This document shows positions 29,415-41,542 of a stretch of DNA of 64,000 bases, in pieces. This DNA comes from Hahella ganghwensis DSM 17046 (lineage in GTDB: Bacteria; Pseudomonadota; Gammaproteobacteria; Pseudomonadales; Oleiphilaceae): the NCBI RefSeq assembly GCF_000376785.1, contig NZ_AQXX01000136.1:62001-126000 (forward strand), given 5' to 3'. The translations under genes were made by a program, and so were the position numbers. The notes under the pieces were generated by a model, which was not told the origin of the DNA, ran no database searches, and saw only the letters and a list, made by a program, of their open reading frames with translations. The stretch's first letter is position 1. Each line of letters begins with the position of its first letter.

Positions 29415-29731
29415 TCCGCTCATGTCTTTCGGCCTTTCAGGGTTCCCTGGGAGCTTCCTCAGCAGATCTGGCACTTTCCCTATTACATACTCTGAATCCC
29501 GCTGACCTGAAGGATGAACAGAAAATCCGGTTGTTACTGAGGGCCGAGCAGATTGCAGGAAAGCCAGAGGATCCGGCCCTGTCGTCAGAAGAGAAGCATG
29601 GCTATGATGAAAGTGGCTTCGGTGATCAGGAGCGTCTGATTCAAAAAATCAGGCAATCGTCATCCCAGCAGACGTTGAACAATCTTCTGGAGTCGATTCG
29701 TTATGCCTCACTGGCAAAAAACTCAGACTGA
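29405..29731 (+). CDS. C-terminal part of the MinD-like protein (out of frame), helical, unknown function
   Basis: A frame of 108 residues if started at TTG 29405, but the same frame is open without stops back to the C9 tract at 29302-29310, giving about 140 residues that begin PVQADDPETRWQNIRTGVSD. It is predicted largely helical (EQVLELIRSCLSAF, LALSLLHTL, QQTLNNLLESIRYAS). The upstream residues look like genuine protein and read on smoothly from the linker of the ATPase, so this is most likely its C-terminal domain. A separate small gene is the alternative, but the TTG has only AGG two bases ahead. I do not recognise the domain. It overlaps trmH convergently by 9 bases. Confidence 0.6.
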   Translation: MELIRSCLSAFQGSLGASSADLALSLLHTLNPADLKDEQKIRLLLRAEQIAGKPEDPALSSEEKHGYDESGFGDQERLIQKIRQSSSQQTLNNLLESIRYASLAKNSD

Positions 29732-30421
29732 ACCGGCAACGATTTGTCGCATCCTCTCCCACCACTCAGGTGGCGCCAGTACCGCCCCAGCCTCATCCAT
29801 GGGGGGATAGGCTTCTCCAATCAAATCGCATTTGGCAGCAAAGACCGGGTGCGTCCAACGGAACAAGAACCAGTGATATTCCTCACTCGATAGTCTCTGC
29901 TGGTTATAATAACCCGCAATATCTCTCTGCCGATGAGCCTCCTCCAGAATGATCGCAGCAGCAACTGACACATTGAATGACGCCACCATTCCCCGCATCG
30001 GAATAATGACATGCTCATCCGCCAGATCTGCCGCCTCCTGGCTGACGCCATGCTTTTCAGCCCCCACCAACAGGGCACATGGCTCAACATAGTCCAGTTT
30101 TCGGTAGTCCACCGCCCGCTCGGAAAAATGGGCGGCATAGACCCTATATCCCTGTGATTTTAGCTTCTGAACCGGCTCGGCCGTGTCGGCATGGCGATGT
30201 AGTTCGACATAACGCTCGCTACCTTTGGAGGTTCCCTTGGGGAATCGGTCATGCTCCCAGGGCCACACCATATGAAGGTGCGCCACCCCCACAGCATCGG
30301 CACTACGCATAACCGCCGCAATATTGTGCGGTTTATGGACTTTTTCAGCAATAACACGAAGGTCAGGCTGGCGCTGATCCAGCACCTGCCTGAATTTATG
30401 AAACCGGGATGGATTAATCAT
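29723..30421 (-). CDS. trmH: tRNA (guanosine-18-2'-O)-methyltransferase TrmH
   Basis: A SPOUT-class methyltransferase of 232 residues (E. coli 229) that methylates the ribose of G18 in the D-loop of tRNAs using SAM. The three trefoil-knot motifs are present: HNIAAVMRSADAVG (near 33), CALLVGAEKHGVS (near 113) and IPMRGMVASFNVSVAAAIIL (near 138). A TrmH-type C-terminal extension follows. It lies 25 bases after the DUF1820 gene on the same strand, probably one operon. The position-18 specificity is a family assignment. Confidence 0.93.
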   Translation of the reverse strand: MINPSRFHKFRQVLDQRQPDLRVIAEKVHKPHNIAAVMRSADAVGVAHLHMVWPWEHDRFPKGTSKGSERYVELHRHADTAEPVQKLKSQGYRVYAAHFSERAVDYRKLDYVEPCALLVGAEKHGVSQEAADLADEHVIIPMRGMVASFNVSVAAAIILEEAHRQRDIAGYYNQQRLSSEEYHWFLFRWTHPVFAAKCDLIGEAYPPMDEAGAVLAPPEWWERMRQIVAGSV

Positions 30422-30446
30422 TCAACGTTAACAATAAAGGCTGGTG

Positions 30447-30770
30447 TTACTTATCCGTCTTGACAGGTGGTCGTGGAAAACTCGCCACGGTGCCGCCCTT
30501 GGCGTTACTGACTTTGGCAGCACCCTGCTGTTCAACCTCATCGATACGAATCACAGACGTCATGGGAATATAGGAACGTTTGACACCGGCAAACTCGTTC
30601 TTCAGCTTTTCCTCACCCGGATCAACCAACAATTGGGAGCGTTCTCCAAACAACCAGGTTTCCACTTCGATGAAACCATACAGATCACTGTTATATACCT
30701 TGCTGGCATACAATTCGTATATCTCGTCTTCGTTTATATATATAACCCGATAAATCGTTTTTTGTGTCAT
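30447..30770 (-). CDS. DUF1820 family protein
   Basis: A 107-residue protein of the DUF1820 family with the conserved start TIYRVIYINEDEIYELYA, the middle GFIEVETWLFGERSQLLVDPGEEKLK and the segment GVKRSYIPMTSVIRIDEVE. No signal peptide or membrane segment is present, so it is probably cytosolic. In pseudomonads a member of this family sits divergently next to miaB, as here. No biochemical role is known to me. Confidence 0.87.
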   Translation of the reverse strand: MTQKTIYRVIYINEDEIYELYASKVYNSDLYGFIEVETWLFGERSQLLVDPGEEKLKNEFAGVKRSYIPMTSVIRIDEVEQQGAAKVSNAKGGTVASFPRPPVKTDK

Positions 30771-30959
30771 GGATATCCAACATCTAGCAAGTGAGACACG
30801 TCTGTAGCAATCAATTCCAGCAGATTAAAACTGCGTGCTACGAAGGTGCGCGATAATAGCACAATCCTGGTGAAATAAACCTAGTCGGGAATTTCCAGGA
30901 TGGCGACTTTTTAACCACTTTTCCGTTAAAATCCCCTACACTCCCTAACGGGAAATCCG

Positions 30960-30965
30960 TATAAT
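30960..30965 (+). promoter_or_regulatory. miaB promoter -10 element
   Basis: A TATAAT embedded in GTATAATACGCGG, a context usual for strong gammaproteobacterial promoters. The -35 is not clear. Transcription from here would give a leader of about 130 bases ahead of miaB. Confidence 0.65.
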
Positions 30966-30971
30966 ACGCGG

Positions 30972-31101
30972 TCCTTTTTAGTGGACGTCCCATACGGACT
31001 CTGAGCTCTCCCCACATTAAGTTCGGGAGAAATCACGGTTCCGGTAAAGCCTCTTAAGCTATGGGATGTCGTAGTAATTGTCTGATTTCTGGTGAACTTG
31101 A
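30972..31101 (+). promoter_or_regulatory. Folded 5' leader of miaB (candidate regulatory RNA)
   Basis: An 11-bp long-range stem (GACGTCCCATA at 30984-30994 with TATGGGATGTC at 31060-31070, one G-U pair) closes a domain of about 87 bases. Inside it, TCTCCC (31007-31012) pairs with GGGAGA (31025-31030) across a 12-base loop. Several unpaired GGA motifs could bind CsrA/RsmA. It resembles no riboswitch or known sRNA that I can name, and it could equally be an independent ncRNA. Confidence 0.4.
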
Positions 31102-32442
31102 ATGGCTCAAAAACTGTTTATCAAAACCTACGGCTGTCAAATGAACGAGTATGACTCGTCTCGCATGGCGGATTTGCTGGGTGAAAGCCACCAGGTCACC
31201 ATCACCGATAATCCGGATGAAGCCGATATCCTGCTGCTGAACACCTGCTCCATTCGGGAAAAAGCGCAGGAAAAAGTGTTCCACCAGTTGGGGCGCTGGA
31301 AAGAGCTGAAAAAGAAGAACCCCAATCTGATGATTGGGGTGGGTGGATGTGTTGCCAGTCAGGAAGGGGACGCCATCAGGGACAGAGCTCCTTATGTGGA
31401 TATGGTCTTCGGGCCACAGACCCTGCACCGACTGCCGGATATGGTGAATACCGTACATGGCAATAAAATCCCGGTCGTCGACATCACTTTCCCTGAAATT
31501 GAGAAATTTGACCGACTGCCGATGCCCAAGGCTGAAGGCGCCACCGCCTTCGTATCCATCATGGAAGGCTGCAGCAAATACTGTACTTTCTGTGTCGTAC
31601 CCTATACCCGCGGTGAAGAAGTCAGCCGCCCGGTCGATGATGTTCTGGCAGAAATCGTTCATCTCGCTGGTCAGGGAGTCCGGGAAGTCAACCTCCTGGG
31701 ACAGAACGTCAATGCCTACCAGGGTCTGACTCATGAAGGCGACATTATTGATCTTGCGGAACTGATTACCTATGTGGCAGCGATCGACGGTATTGATCGT
31801 ATTCGTTACACCACGTCTCATCCGGTAGAGTTTTCCGATTCCCTGATCGACGTGTATGCCGATGTCCCAGAACTGGTAAGCCACTTGCATCTACCGGTAC
31901 AAAGTGGCTCAGACCGCATTCTTGCCGCGATGAAGCGTGGGCACACAATAGAAGAGTATGCAGAGAAACTGGAACGTCTGCGCGAGATCCGACCAGAAAT
32001 CAGTCTGTCTTCGGACTTTATTATCGGCTTCCCAGGTGAAACCGATCAGGATTTCGAAGATACCATGAACCTGATTAATCGAGTTGGCTTTGATCACTCA
32101 TTCAGCTTCATTTACAGTGCGCGTCCGGGCACTCCGGCCTCAGACCTGACCGATGACGTCAGTGAAGAAACCAAGAAAGAGCGTCTATCTATTCTTCAAC
32201 AGCGCATACTGCAACAGGCCCAAAGCATCAGCCGCCGCATGGTCGGAAATACAGAACGCATTCTGGTAACCGGTGTATCCAAGAAAGATCCCGGCGAATT
32301 ACAGGGTCGCACGGAGAACAATCGTGTGGTTAACTTCAAGAGCGACAGTCAGGATATTATCGGTCGCTTTATCGACATCAAAATCACCGAAGCGTACCCC
32401 AACTCCCTGCGAGGTGAACGGGTAGACAGCCTGGATTACTAA
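31102..32442 (+). CDS. miaB: tRNA-2-methylthio-N6-dimethylallyladenosine synthase MiaB
   Basis: MiaB (446 residues) is the radical SAM methylthiotransferase that converts i6A37 to ms2i6A37 in tRNAs reading codons that start with U. The N-terminal cluster cysteines lie in [16 protein letters not shown] and GVGGCVA; the radical SAM motif CSKYCTFC is near residue 158; a TRAM domain follows ([10 protein letters not shown] onward). It heads the miaB-ybeZ-ybeY-corC-lnt run, in the same order as E. coli. Confidence 0.97.
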   Translation: MAQKLFIKTYGCQMNEYDSSRMADLLGESHQVTITDNPDEADILLLNTCSIREKAQEKVFHQLGRWKELKKKNPNLMIGVGGCVASQEGDAIRDRAPYVDMVFGPQTLHRLPDMVNTVHGNKIPVVDITFPEIEKFDRLPMPKAEGATAFVSIMEGCSKYCTFCVVPYTRGEEVSRPVDDVLAEIVHLAGQGVREVNLLGQNVNAYQGLTHEGDIIDLAELITYVAAIDGIDRIRYTTSHPVEFSDSLIDVYADVPELVSHLHLPVQSGSDRILAAMKRGHTIEEYAEKLERLREIRPEISLSSDFIIGFPGETDQDFEDTMNLINRVGFDHSFSFIYSARPGTPASDLTDDVSEETKKERLSILQQRILQQAQSISRRMVGNTERILVTGVSKKDPGELQGRTENNRVVNFKSDSQDIIGRFIDIKITEAYPNSLRGERVDSLDY

Positions 32443-32486
32443 GCGATCCTTTAAAATACACTCAAGGCTAACATAATAGGCCCAAA

Positions 32487-33452
32487 TTGACGGACCCACA
32501 TATTACTTTCAATCTCGAGCCTGCCGATCCGGTCAGGCTCCTTTCTCTCTGCGGACAGTTTGACGAAAACCTCAAACTCATTGAACGCCGACTGCATGTA
32601 CGTATCGCCTACCGTGGACATCGCGTCACCATCCACGGTGAAACCAAGCAAACGCATGCTGCGCTTGAGATCATCAAGCATCTGTATCGTGAAACCGAAG
32701 CCAATTCCTCCATTGAGCCGGAAACGGTTCATCTGTTCATCCGGGAATCCGGCGCAGAGGATGACGACAGCCCCATACAGGGCTCCAGTGCCGTTATCAG
32801 AACCCCTAAGCTGCACGTTAAACCCAGAGGCGGCAATCAGACCCATTACGTCAAAGCGATTCTCAGCCACGACATCAATTTTGGTGTCGGTCCTGCGGGA
32901 ACAGGCAAGACTTATCTGGCGGTTGCCTGCGCAGCCCAGGCACTGGCTGATGATCAGGTCAAGCGAATTCTTCTGGTGAGACCTGCAGTAGAAGCCGGAG
33001 AAAAGCTCGGTTTTCTGCCTGGAGATCTGGCGCAGAAAGTCGACCCATATCTGAGACCGCTATACGACGCGCTATATGAAATGTTCGGATTCGAACAGGT
33101 CAACCGCCTTTTGGAAAAAGGCCTGATTGAGATCGCCCCTCTGGCTTTTATGCGCGGAAGAACGCTGAATAACGCCTTCATCATCCTGGATGAGAGCCAG
33201 AACACCACTCCTGAACAGATGAAAATGTTTCTGACCCGTATAGGATTCGGCTCAACTGCCGTGATTACAGGTGACGTCACCCAGGTGGACCTTCCCAAAG
33301 GAATGCCGTCTGGACTGATTCAGGCATTGAAGGTGCTGGAGAACGTCCCCGGAATCAGCAGCACACTGTTCAAAAGCAAAGACGTGGTTCGTCACCCACT
33401 GGTCCAACGCATTGTTGATGCCTACGATGTATACACCGACAGCAAGGACTGA
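32487..33452 (+). CDS. ybeZ: PhoH-like ATPase YbeZ
   Basis: A 321-residue PhoH-family P-loop ATPase that works with YbeY in RNA/ribosome quality control. The Walker A GPAGTGKTYLAV (near 138), Walker B FIILDESQNTT and sensor-like GDVTQVDLPKG are present, with an N-terminal KH-like part (LCGQFDENLKLIERRL). No ATG lies near the conserved N terminus; the TTG at 32487 has AGG six bases upstream. It is followed 12 bases later by ybeY. Confidence 0.93.
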   Translation: MTDPHITFNLEPADPVRLLSLCGQFDENLKLIERRLHVRIAYRGHRVTIHGETKQTHAALEIIKHLYRETEANSSIEPETVHLFIRESGAEDDDSPIQGSSAVIRTPKLHVKPRGGNQTHYVKAILSHDINFGVGPAGTGKTYLAVACAAQALADDQVKRILLVRPAVEAGEKLGFLPGDLAQKVDPYLRPLYDALYEMFGFEQVNRLLEKGLIEIAPLAFMRGRTLNNAFIILDESQNTTPEQMKMFLTRIGFGSTAVITGDVTQVDLPKGMPSGLIQALKVLENVPGISSTLFKSKDVVRHPLVQRIVDAYDVYTDSKD

Positions 33453-33464
33453 GGTCAAAAATAT

Positions 33465-33923
33465 ATGACGCTCGATGTCGATCTACAGATCGCCACTGAA
33501 AACCAACAACTCCCTGAACAGGATGACATTCTGCAGTGGGCCGCTATTGCCTTGCAGACTGAAGATGAACAGGAAGTTACTGTCAGAATTGTCGACGAGG
33601 AAGAAAGCCGGCAGCTCAACCATCAATATCGCGGAAAAGACAAACCCACCAATGTGTTGTCATTTCCGTTTGAGGCACCACCTGGCGTGACCTTACCATT
33701 ACTTGGAGATCTGGTTATTTGCGCTCAGGTGGTTGAAAAAGAGGCTCAGGAACAGCATAAAGCACTACGGGCTCACTGGGCCCACATGGTCATCCACGGC
33801 ATGCTGCATTTGCAGGGATATGATCATATACTTGATCAGGATGCGGAGGTTATGGAAAATCTCGAAACAAGCCTGATGCAGAAATTGGGCTTTAACGACC
33901 CTTATGCCGCAGATGAATTATAA
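33465..33923 (+). CDS. ybeY: Endoribonuclease YbeY
   Basis: A small zinc metalloprotein of 152 residues (E. coli 155) involved in 16S rRNA 3' maturation and 70S quality control. The three-His zinc site is intact in the signature [11 protein letters not shown], and the preceding [18 protein letters not shown] block is conserved. It sits between ybeZ and corC. Confidence 0.96.
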   Translation: MTLDVDLQIATENQQLPEQDDILQWAAIALQTEDEQEVTVRIVDEEESRQLNHQYRGKDKPTNVLSFPFEAPPGVTLPLLGDLVICAQVVEKEAQEQHKALRAHWAHMVIHGMLHLQGYDHILDQDAEVMENLETSLMQKLGFNDPYAADEL

Positions 33924-33974
33924 ATCCAAAGGCATAGCCTGCAGGGAACAACAGACAAGGTTACAAAGACATCG

Positions 33975-34814
33975 ATGAGTGACGACCATTCGAGTAGCAA
34001 CTCTTCACGATCCTGGTTGGATCGGCTATCTCAAGCATTTTCCGGTGACCCAAAAAACAAGGAAGACTTAATGCAAATCATGCGGGAAGCGGAAACCCGC
34101 AAGGTCATAGACTCCGACGCACTAAGCCTGATAGAGGGGGCCATGCAGGTCACCGACATGCAGGTACGTGAAATCATGATTCCCCGGGCACAAATGAGCG
34201 TGGTGAAAGCCAACCAGAGCCCGCAGGAATACACTAGCGAGATTATCGAGTCCGCTCACTCCCGCTACCCGGTTATCGGCGAATCACGGGACGAAGTGAT
34301 CGGCATCCTGCTCGCCAAGGACTTGTTGGTCCTGTCTCTCAACAGCGAGCTGAACAAAAGCAAAGTGCAGGATATTCTGCGGCCCGCCTGGTTTATTCCC
34401 GAAAGTAAACGGCTGAATCAGCTGTTAAAGGAATTCAAGGAAAACCGCAATCATATGGCCATCGTGGTTGATGAGTACGGTGGCGTTGCCGGGCTGGTAA
34501 CCATTGAGGATGTCCTGGAGCAGATCGTCGGAGAAATCGAAGACGAACACGATTTTGACGAAGAAGGCCAGATCAAATGTACTGGAGATAACCAGTACAT
34601 CGTCAAAGCACTGACCACCATCGAGGAGTTCAACGAATACTTCTCCACCGCATTGAACGAGGAAGAGTTCGACACTATCGGCGGTTTGGTTCTGAAACAG
34701 TTCGGCCGTCTCCCCAAGCGTGGTGAATCAGTCACGTTTAACGGTTTGCAGGTCACTATTCTCAACGCAGATAACCGCCAGATCCGCCTGATGCAGATTC
34801 AACGGGCCGCATGA
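33975..34814 (+). CDS. corC: CorC/HlyC-type CBS domain protein (magnesium and cobalt efflux)
   Basis: A 279-residue cytosolic CorC-type protein: two CBS domains (about 70-200; MQVREIMIPRAQMSVV and VVDEYGGVAGLVTIEDVLEQIVGEIEDEH) followed by a CorC_HlyC domain (KALTTIEEFNEYFSTAL onward). Related proteins assist Mg2+/Co2+ efflux. Its stop codon overlaps lnt by four bases (ATGA), so the two are translationally coupled, as in E. coli ybeX-lnt. Confidence 0.93.
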   Translation: MSDDHSSSNSSRSWLDRLSQAFSGDPKNKEDLMQIMREAETRKVIDSDALSLIEGAMQVTDMQVREIMIPRAQMSVVKANQSPQEYTSEIIESAHSRYPVIGESRDEVIGILLAKDLLVLSLNSELNKSKVQDILRPAWFIPESKRLNQLLKEFKENRNHMAIVVDEYGGVAGLVTIEDVLEQIVGEIEDEHDFDEEGQIKCTGDNQYIVKALTTIEEFNEYFSTALNEEEFDTIGGLVLKQFGRLPKRGESVTFNGLQVTILNADNRQIRLMQIQRAA

Positions 34815-36355
34815 AAAAAAGCCTGACAACCAATTGGATACTTCCCGCACTGTCAGGGGCGATTCTGCCCTTTTGTTTTGCGCCCTATGATCTTTGGCCA
34901 TTGGCCTTTCCCGCTATCTGGCTATTGCTACAGATATTTGCCTACGACAATGTCAGGCAGTCTCTGCTGCAGGGATGGAGTTTTGGTCTCGGCTTCTTCG
35001 GTGTAGGCGTCTCCTGGGTTTATGTCAGTATTCATGACCATGGCGGCGCATCAGCTCCGCTGGCAGTCGCCCTGACGGCACTCTTTGTTGCCGCCATTGC
35101 CTTGTTTCCGGCACTACAGTTCGCACTTACTGCCCGTTTGATTTCCTCAAGCAAGGGGGCACAGAGCCAAATTGGTCGACTTCTCATATTGATCTCTGTC
35201 TGGGTGCTCTTCGAATGGGTTCGTAGCTGGCTGCTGACGGGCTTCCCCTGGCTATACCTGGGAACAGCCTTCATAGACACCCCTCTGGCAGGCTGGGCAC
35301 CTGTGGTCGGCGTTTATGGCGTCTCGCTGATAGCACTACTCACTGCGGCGGCGACCTACGCATGTTGGCAGCATCGAAACAGGGCCTTGCAGACTGCAGC
35401 AATATTATCTCTGGTCGCCCTATGGGCCGGCGGCGCTTCCCTAAATACGGAACAATGGACCCAACCGCTGGACGACACCTTTACTGTCAGCATGGTGCAA
35501 GCCAACATACCACAGGAAGAGAAATGGCTTCCCGCCAATCGCAACCGCATAACTCAGGAATACCTCCAGATGACGGAGGGGCTGTGGGATAGTGATCTCA
35601 TTCTATGGCCAGAAACCGCACTTCCCTTCTTTCAGCATCAGGCAGCCAATCTAATCGACCAATTAGATCAAAGAGCCAAAAACAGCGACACCACGCTGGC
35701 GATGGGCATTCTCAGTGCAGAATTCGATAACGCCGGAGAAGCAACCGTATACAATAGTTTCGCCATAATTGGTGATGGCGAAGGCCTCTACAATAAGCAG
35801 AAACTGGTGCCTTTTGGCGAATACGTTCCCCTGGAAAGCCAACTGAGAGGCTTGATCCAATTCTTCAATCTCCCCATGTCAGACATGGCCAAGGGAGCAA
35901 AGAACCAGAACAGCCTGAGATTCGGTCAACACCGCTTGATGCCACTTATCTGCTATGAGGTCGTTTATCCTGATTTCGTGGCCAGTTACGCCAGACAGGC
36001 CGAACTGCTGGTAACCGTGAGCAATGACAGCTGGTTTGGCGCATCTATTGGTCCCCACCAACACCTTCAGATCGCACAAATGCGGGCACTGGAGACGCGG
36101 AAGTATATGCTGCGCAGCACCAATAACGGCATCACGGCGATCATTGATCCATTCGGCAACATCACCAGCCGAGCGCCACAGTTCGAGAAAACCATACTTA
36201 CCGGGCAGGCGGCGCTGCGCAAAGGAGAAACCCCATTCGTCATCACTGGTTCCTGGCCGACACTGACCTTGTGTGTCTTACTTGTGGCTGGTGCGTGCCT
36301 GTCAGCTCGGCGAGCTTCCGCTGCAGCGCCTGGCGCCGAACTTTCTGAAAGCTAG
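34811..36355 (+). CDS. lnt: Apolipoprotein N-acyltransferase Lnt
   Basis: Lnt (514 residues) adds the third acyl chain to bacterial lipoproteins in the inner membrane. Several N-terminal transmembrane segments (the first in GAILPFCFAPYDLWPLAFPA) precede a periplasmic nitrilase-like domain with the Glu-Lys-Cys triad: WPETALPFF, NKQKLVPFGEYVP and MPLICYEVVYPD. A final transmembrane segment lies near the C terminus (PTLTLCVLLVAGACL). Last gene of the miaB-lnt run. Confidence 0.96.
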   Translation: MKKSLTTNWILPALSGAILPFCFAPYDLWPLAFPAIWLLLQIFAYDNVRQSLLQGWSFGLGFFGVGVSWVYVSIHDHGGASAPLAVALTALFVAAIALFPALQFALTARLISSSKGAQSQIGRLLILISVWVLFEWVRSWLLTGFPWLYLGTAFIDTPLAGWAPVVGVYGVSLIALLTAAATYACWQHRNRALQTAAILSLVALWAGGASLNTEQWTQPLDDTFTVSMVQANIPQEEKWLPANRNRITQEYLQMTEGLWDSDLILWPETALPFFQHQAANLIDQLDQRAKNSDTTLAMGILSAEFDNAGEATVYNSFAIIGDGEGLYNKQKLVPFGEYVPLESQLRGLIQFFNLPMSDMAKGAKNQNSLRFGQHRLMPLICYEVVYPDFVASYARQAELLVTVSNDSWFGASIGPHQHLQIAQMRALETRKYMLRSTNNGITAIIDPFGNITSRAPQFEKTILTGQAALRKGETPFVITGSWPTLTLCVLLVAGACLSARRASAAAPGAELSES

Positions 36356-36370
36356 AAGTCTGGCAGGCAG

Positions 36371-36940
36371 TTAGTCTTCCGGCGACTTATCATTGCTTTC
36401 AATTTCAGACTGTGGCGGCCAACGGGAAGTTACTCTGTGGAAATAGATGCCGTCGCAGCGGTGACAAGGTTCGATATGTGTGGTTTCCACAAGACATACC
36501 ATTTTGTCGCACTGAATACACTGAAGCATGCCAGGAATGGCAATCTCGCCAGCCATATAGGTACCAGGATCATGATTCAAACGATGATCAAGGTTTGCCT
36601 GTTCAACCCGGGTCTTATCCGCAATCGATAGCAGAGTCCTGCGCAGCTTCTGCTCCAGCAGGTCCATATCCATACGCAGCCATTCCTTGAGCCCGCTGCC
36701 GGTCTCAGCCACAAACCTGGACAATCCTTCAAGGTCTCTCTTGATATAAGCCTTGATCAAATCCCACTCTTCACGGGTCAGCCTGGCAACTCCCTGCTCG
36801 AACTCCACTGCATTCTCAATCTCGTCCTTGAGACCTTCCCATGTGCTCACTTCGGCATCTGCCAGCGACTTTTCCAATCGATCCAGCACCTTTCCATGCG
36901 CTTCGACAGCATTTTTGGAAAGCTTGGTCTTTTCGCTCAT
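36371..36940 (-). CDS. DUF1451 zinc-ribbon protein (YbeL-like)
   Basis: A 189-residue acidic, mostly helical cytosolic protein ending in a zinc ribbon (CIQCDKMVCLVETTHIEPCHRC, four spaced Cys, residues about 140-163; only the spacing CxxC-N15-CxxC is needed). This matches the DUF1451 family represented by E. coli YbeL, which also maps near leuS. Its start has a strong AGGAGGAAATC site. It ends 15 bases from the convergent lnt. No function is known. Confidence 0.85.
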   Translation of the reverse strand: MSEKTKLSKNAVEAHGKVLDRLEKSLADAEVSTWEGLKDEIENAVEFEQGVARLTREEWDLIKAYIKRDLEGLSRFVAETGSGLKEWLRMDMDLLEQKLRRTLLSIADKTRVEQANLDHRLNHDPGTYMAGEIAIPGMLQCIQCDKMVCLVETTHIEPCHRCDGIYFHRVTSRWPPQSEIESNDKSPED

Positions 36941-39879
<2,939 letters not shown>

Positions 39880-39923
39880 GCCACGGCGAACAGCCTTATT
39901 TGTACAGGAGTATGCTGGTTAGG

Positions 39924-40445
39924 ATGCGCATGAACAAACAAGTTAGAGTCGTCTGTGCGGGTGTTCTCGTATCTGCCAGCCTTACTGCCGGTTGCGGATT
40001 TCACCTGCGCGGACAAGTGGTGTTGCCTGAGAATCTCAAACAGATGGCTCTCAGTTGCCCCCGGGAAAACAGCCGGAATCTCTGCCTGAACATCGAGGAA
40101 AGTCTGCAGCAGGCAGGGATTCAGATCATCAAGACTGATGACGCAGTTTCTGTTGCCCGACTGAGTATCCAGGATGTGAAGGATCAACGCCGGGCAGTCA
40201 GTATTGCCAGTGACGCAGGCGTTGCTGAATATGAGCTCAGCCGCAGCGTCAGGTTTACATTTACCGACGCTCAGGGCAACCCTGTCATCAGTGATGGCAG
40301 AACAACTCAGTTTCAATCCTATCGCTTCGATGAAACCAGTGTTCTGGGTAAGGACAAGGAAGAAGAGCAGATCAAGGAGGAGCTGAACCAGCTACTGTCT
40401 CAGGATATTCTGAATCGTGTTGCGACCAGCGCCTCAAAGCTTTGA
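39924..40445 (+). CDS. lptE: LPS-assembly lipoprotein LptE
   Basis: LptE is the outer-membrane lipoprotein that plugs the LptD barrel for LPS export. A signal peptide with lipobox LTAGC places the lipidated Cys near residue 22, followed by the family pattern GFHLRGQVVLPENL. The protein is 173 residues from ATG 39924. The start is uncertain among ATGs at 39912, 39924 and 39930; I choose 39924 for a normal signal peptide length, with AGGAG somewhat far upstream. It lies between leuS and holA, the conserved order. Confidence 0.88.
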   Translation: MRMNKQVRVVCAGVLVSASLTAGCGFHLRGQVVLPENLKQMALSCPRENSRNLCLNIEESLQQAGIQIIKTDDAVSVARLSIQDVKDQRRAVSIASDAGVAEYELSRSVRFTFTDAQGNPVISDGRTTQFQSYRFDETSVLGKDKEEEQIKEELNQLLSQDILNRVATSASKL

Positions 40446-40510
40446 TAACCTGACCGGAGCATGATGATTCAGATGCAGTACTCAGCCGTTGACCAGCCAA
40501 CAGTGCCGCG

Positions 40511-41527
40511 ATGAGAATTCGACCTGATCAATTAGCACAATCGCTGAAGAAAAATCCTCCGGCAATCTTCGTCGTCAGTGGTGACGAACCACTGCTGCAT
40601 CAGGAAGCCACCGACCAGATTAGAAAGCACTGCAAAAAACAGGAGTTTCTGGAGCGACTGGCATTCCATGCCCCCAAAAATTTCGACTGGAGCCAGTTGG
40701 AAGAGCATACCCAGTCATTCTCCCTGTTCGGAGAGAAGAAACTGATAGAGCTTCACTTGGAATCACTCCCCAATGAAGCCGGAAAAAAAGTTCTGCAAGC
40801 CTGGGCAAATCAGCCTCCCGAAGATGCCTGCCTGCTGATTCTCAGTGGTAAAATTGAGAGCTCCACTCTGAATACCAAGTGGTTCAAGGCGATTGAAAGT
40901 CACTGCCTTCACGTTCAGATCTGGCCGATCAATAACGACCAGCTTCCCCAGTGGGTTTCCCAGCGTATGCAAAGGGTAGGCTTTCATCCGACAGCCGCTG
41001 CGGTCAAGGCTCTGTGTGATCATGTGGAAGGCAACCTCCTTGCTGCTCAACAGGAAATCGAAAAACTTCGACTGTTGAACACTCAGGAACAAGTGGACGT
41101 TGAAGATGTCCTCAAGGGCATAGCCAACAGCAATAAATACACCGTATTTAATCTGGTCGACGCCTGCCTGGAACGCGACGCCAAACATGCCGTCAAGATA
41201 CTGCAGACCCTGCAGTCAGAATCTTTCGAACCCAGCATTGTGTTGTGGTCTCTTTCCAGAGAAACCCGGGTTCTGGCCAAGCTTTTCAGGGCTCGTCAGG
41301 CTGGCCGGAATATCGACCAGGTATTGCAACAGGAGCGGGTCTTCAAAAATAAATGGGGGGTGTATAAGAAATACCTGGGCAAAGCTTCACCCGCACATCT
41401 TCCAAAACTACACAACTATTGCCAACTGACAGACAAAGCCATCAAGGGTGTGGAATCACAGTCTCCCTGGCCTCTACTGATGGAAGCCACCCTGCTGCTG
41501 GCTGGTGTCGCGTCAGTCAAGGTGTAG
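40511..41527 (+). CDS. holA: DNA polymerase III subunit delta
   Basis: HolA (338 residues; E. coli 343) is the clamp-loader subunit that opens the beta clamp. Visible are the N-terminal VVSGDEPLLHQEATDQIR, the AAA+-like fold segments (LIELHLESLPNEAGKKVLQAW), the clamp-loader block HVEGNLLAAQQEIEKL and the C-terminal collar helices. It follows lptE by 65 bases and is convergent with the MFS gene. Confidence 0.94.
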   Translation: MRIRPDQLAQSLKKNPPAIFVVSGDEPLLHQEATDQIRKHCKKQEFLERLAFHAPKNFDWSQLEEHTQSFSLFGEKKLIELHLESLPNEAGKKVLQAWANQPPEDACLLILSGKIESSTLNTKWFKAIESHCLHVQIWPINNDQLPQWVSQRMQRVGFHPTAAAVKALCDHVEGNLLAAQQEIEKLRLLNTQEQVDVEDVLKGIANSNKYTVFNLVDACLERDAKHAVKILQTLQSESFEPSIVLWSLSRETRVLAKLFRARQAGRNIDQVLQQERVFKNKWGVYKKYLGKASPAHLPKLHNYCQLTDKAIKGVESQSPWPLLMEATLLLAGVASVKV

Positions 41528-41542
41528 CCCTTCCCGACGGTT

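Noticed and set aside
31054-31890. 278-residue open frame antisense to miaB
   Set aside because: It is fully explained by miaB on the plus strand and lacks any recognisable domain.
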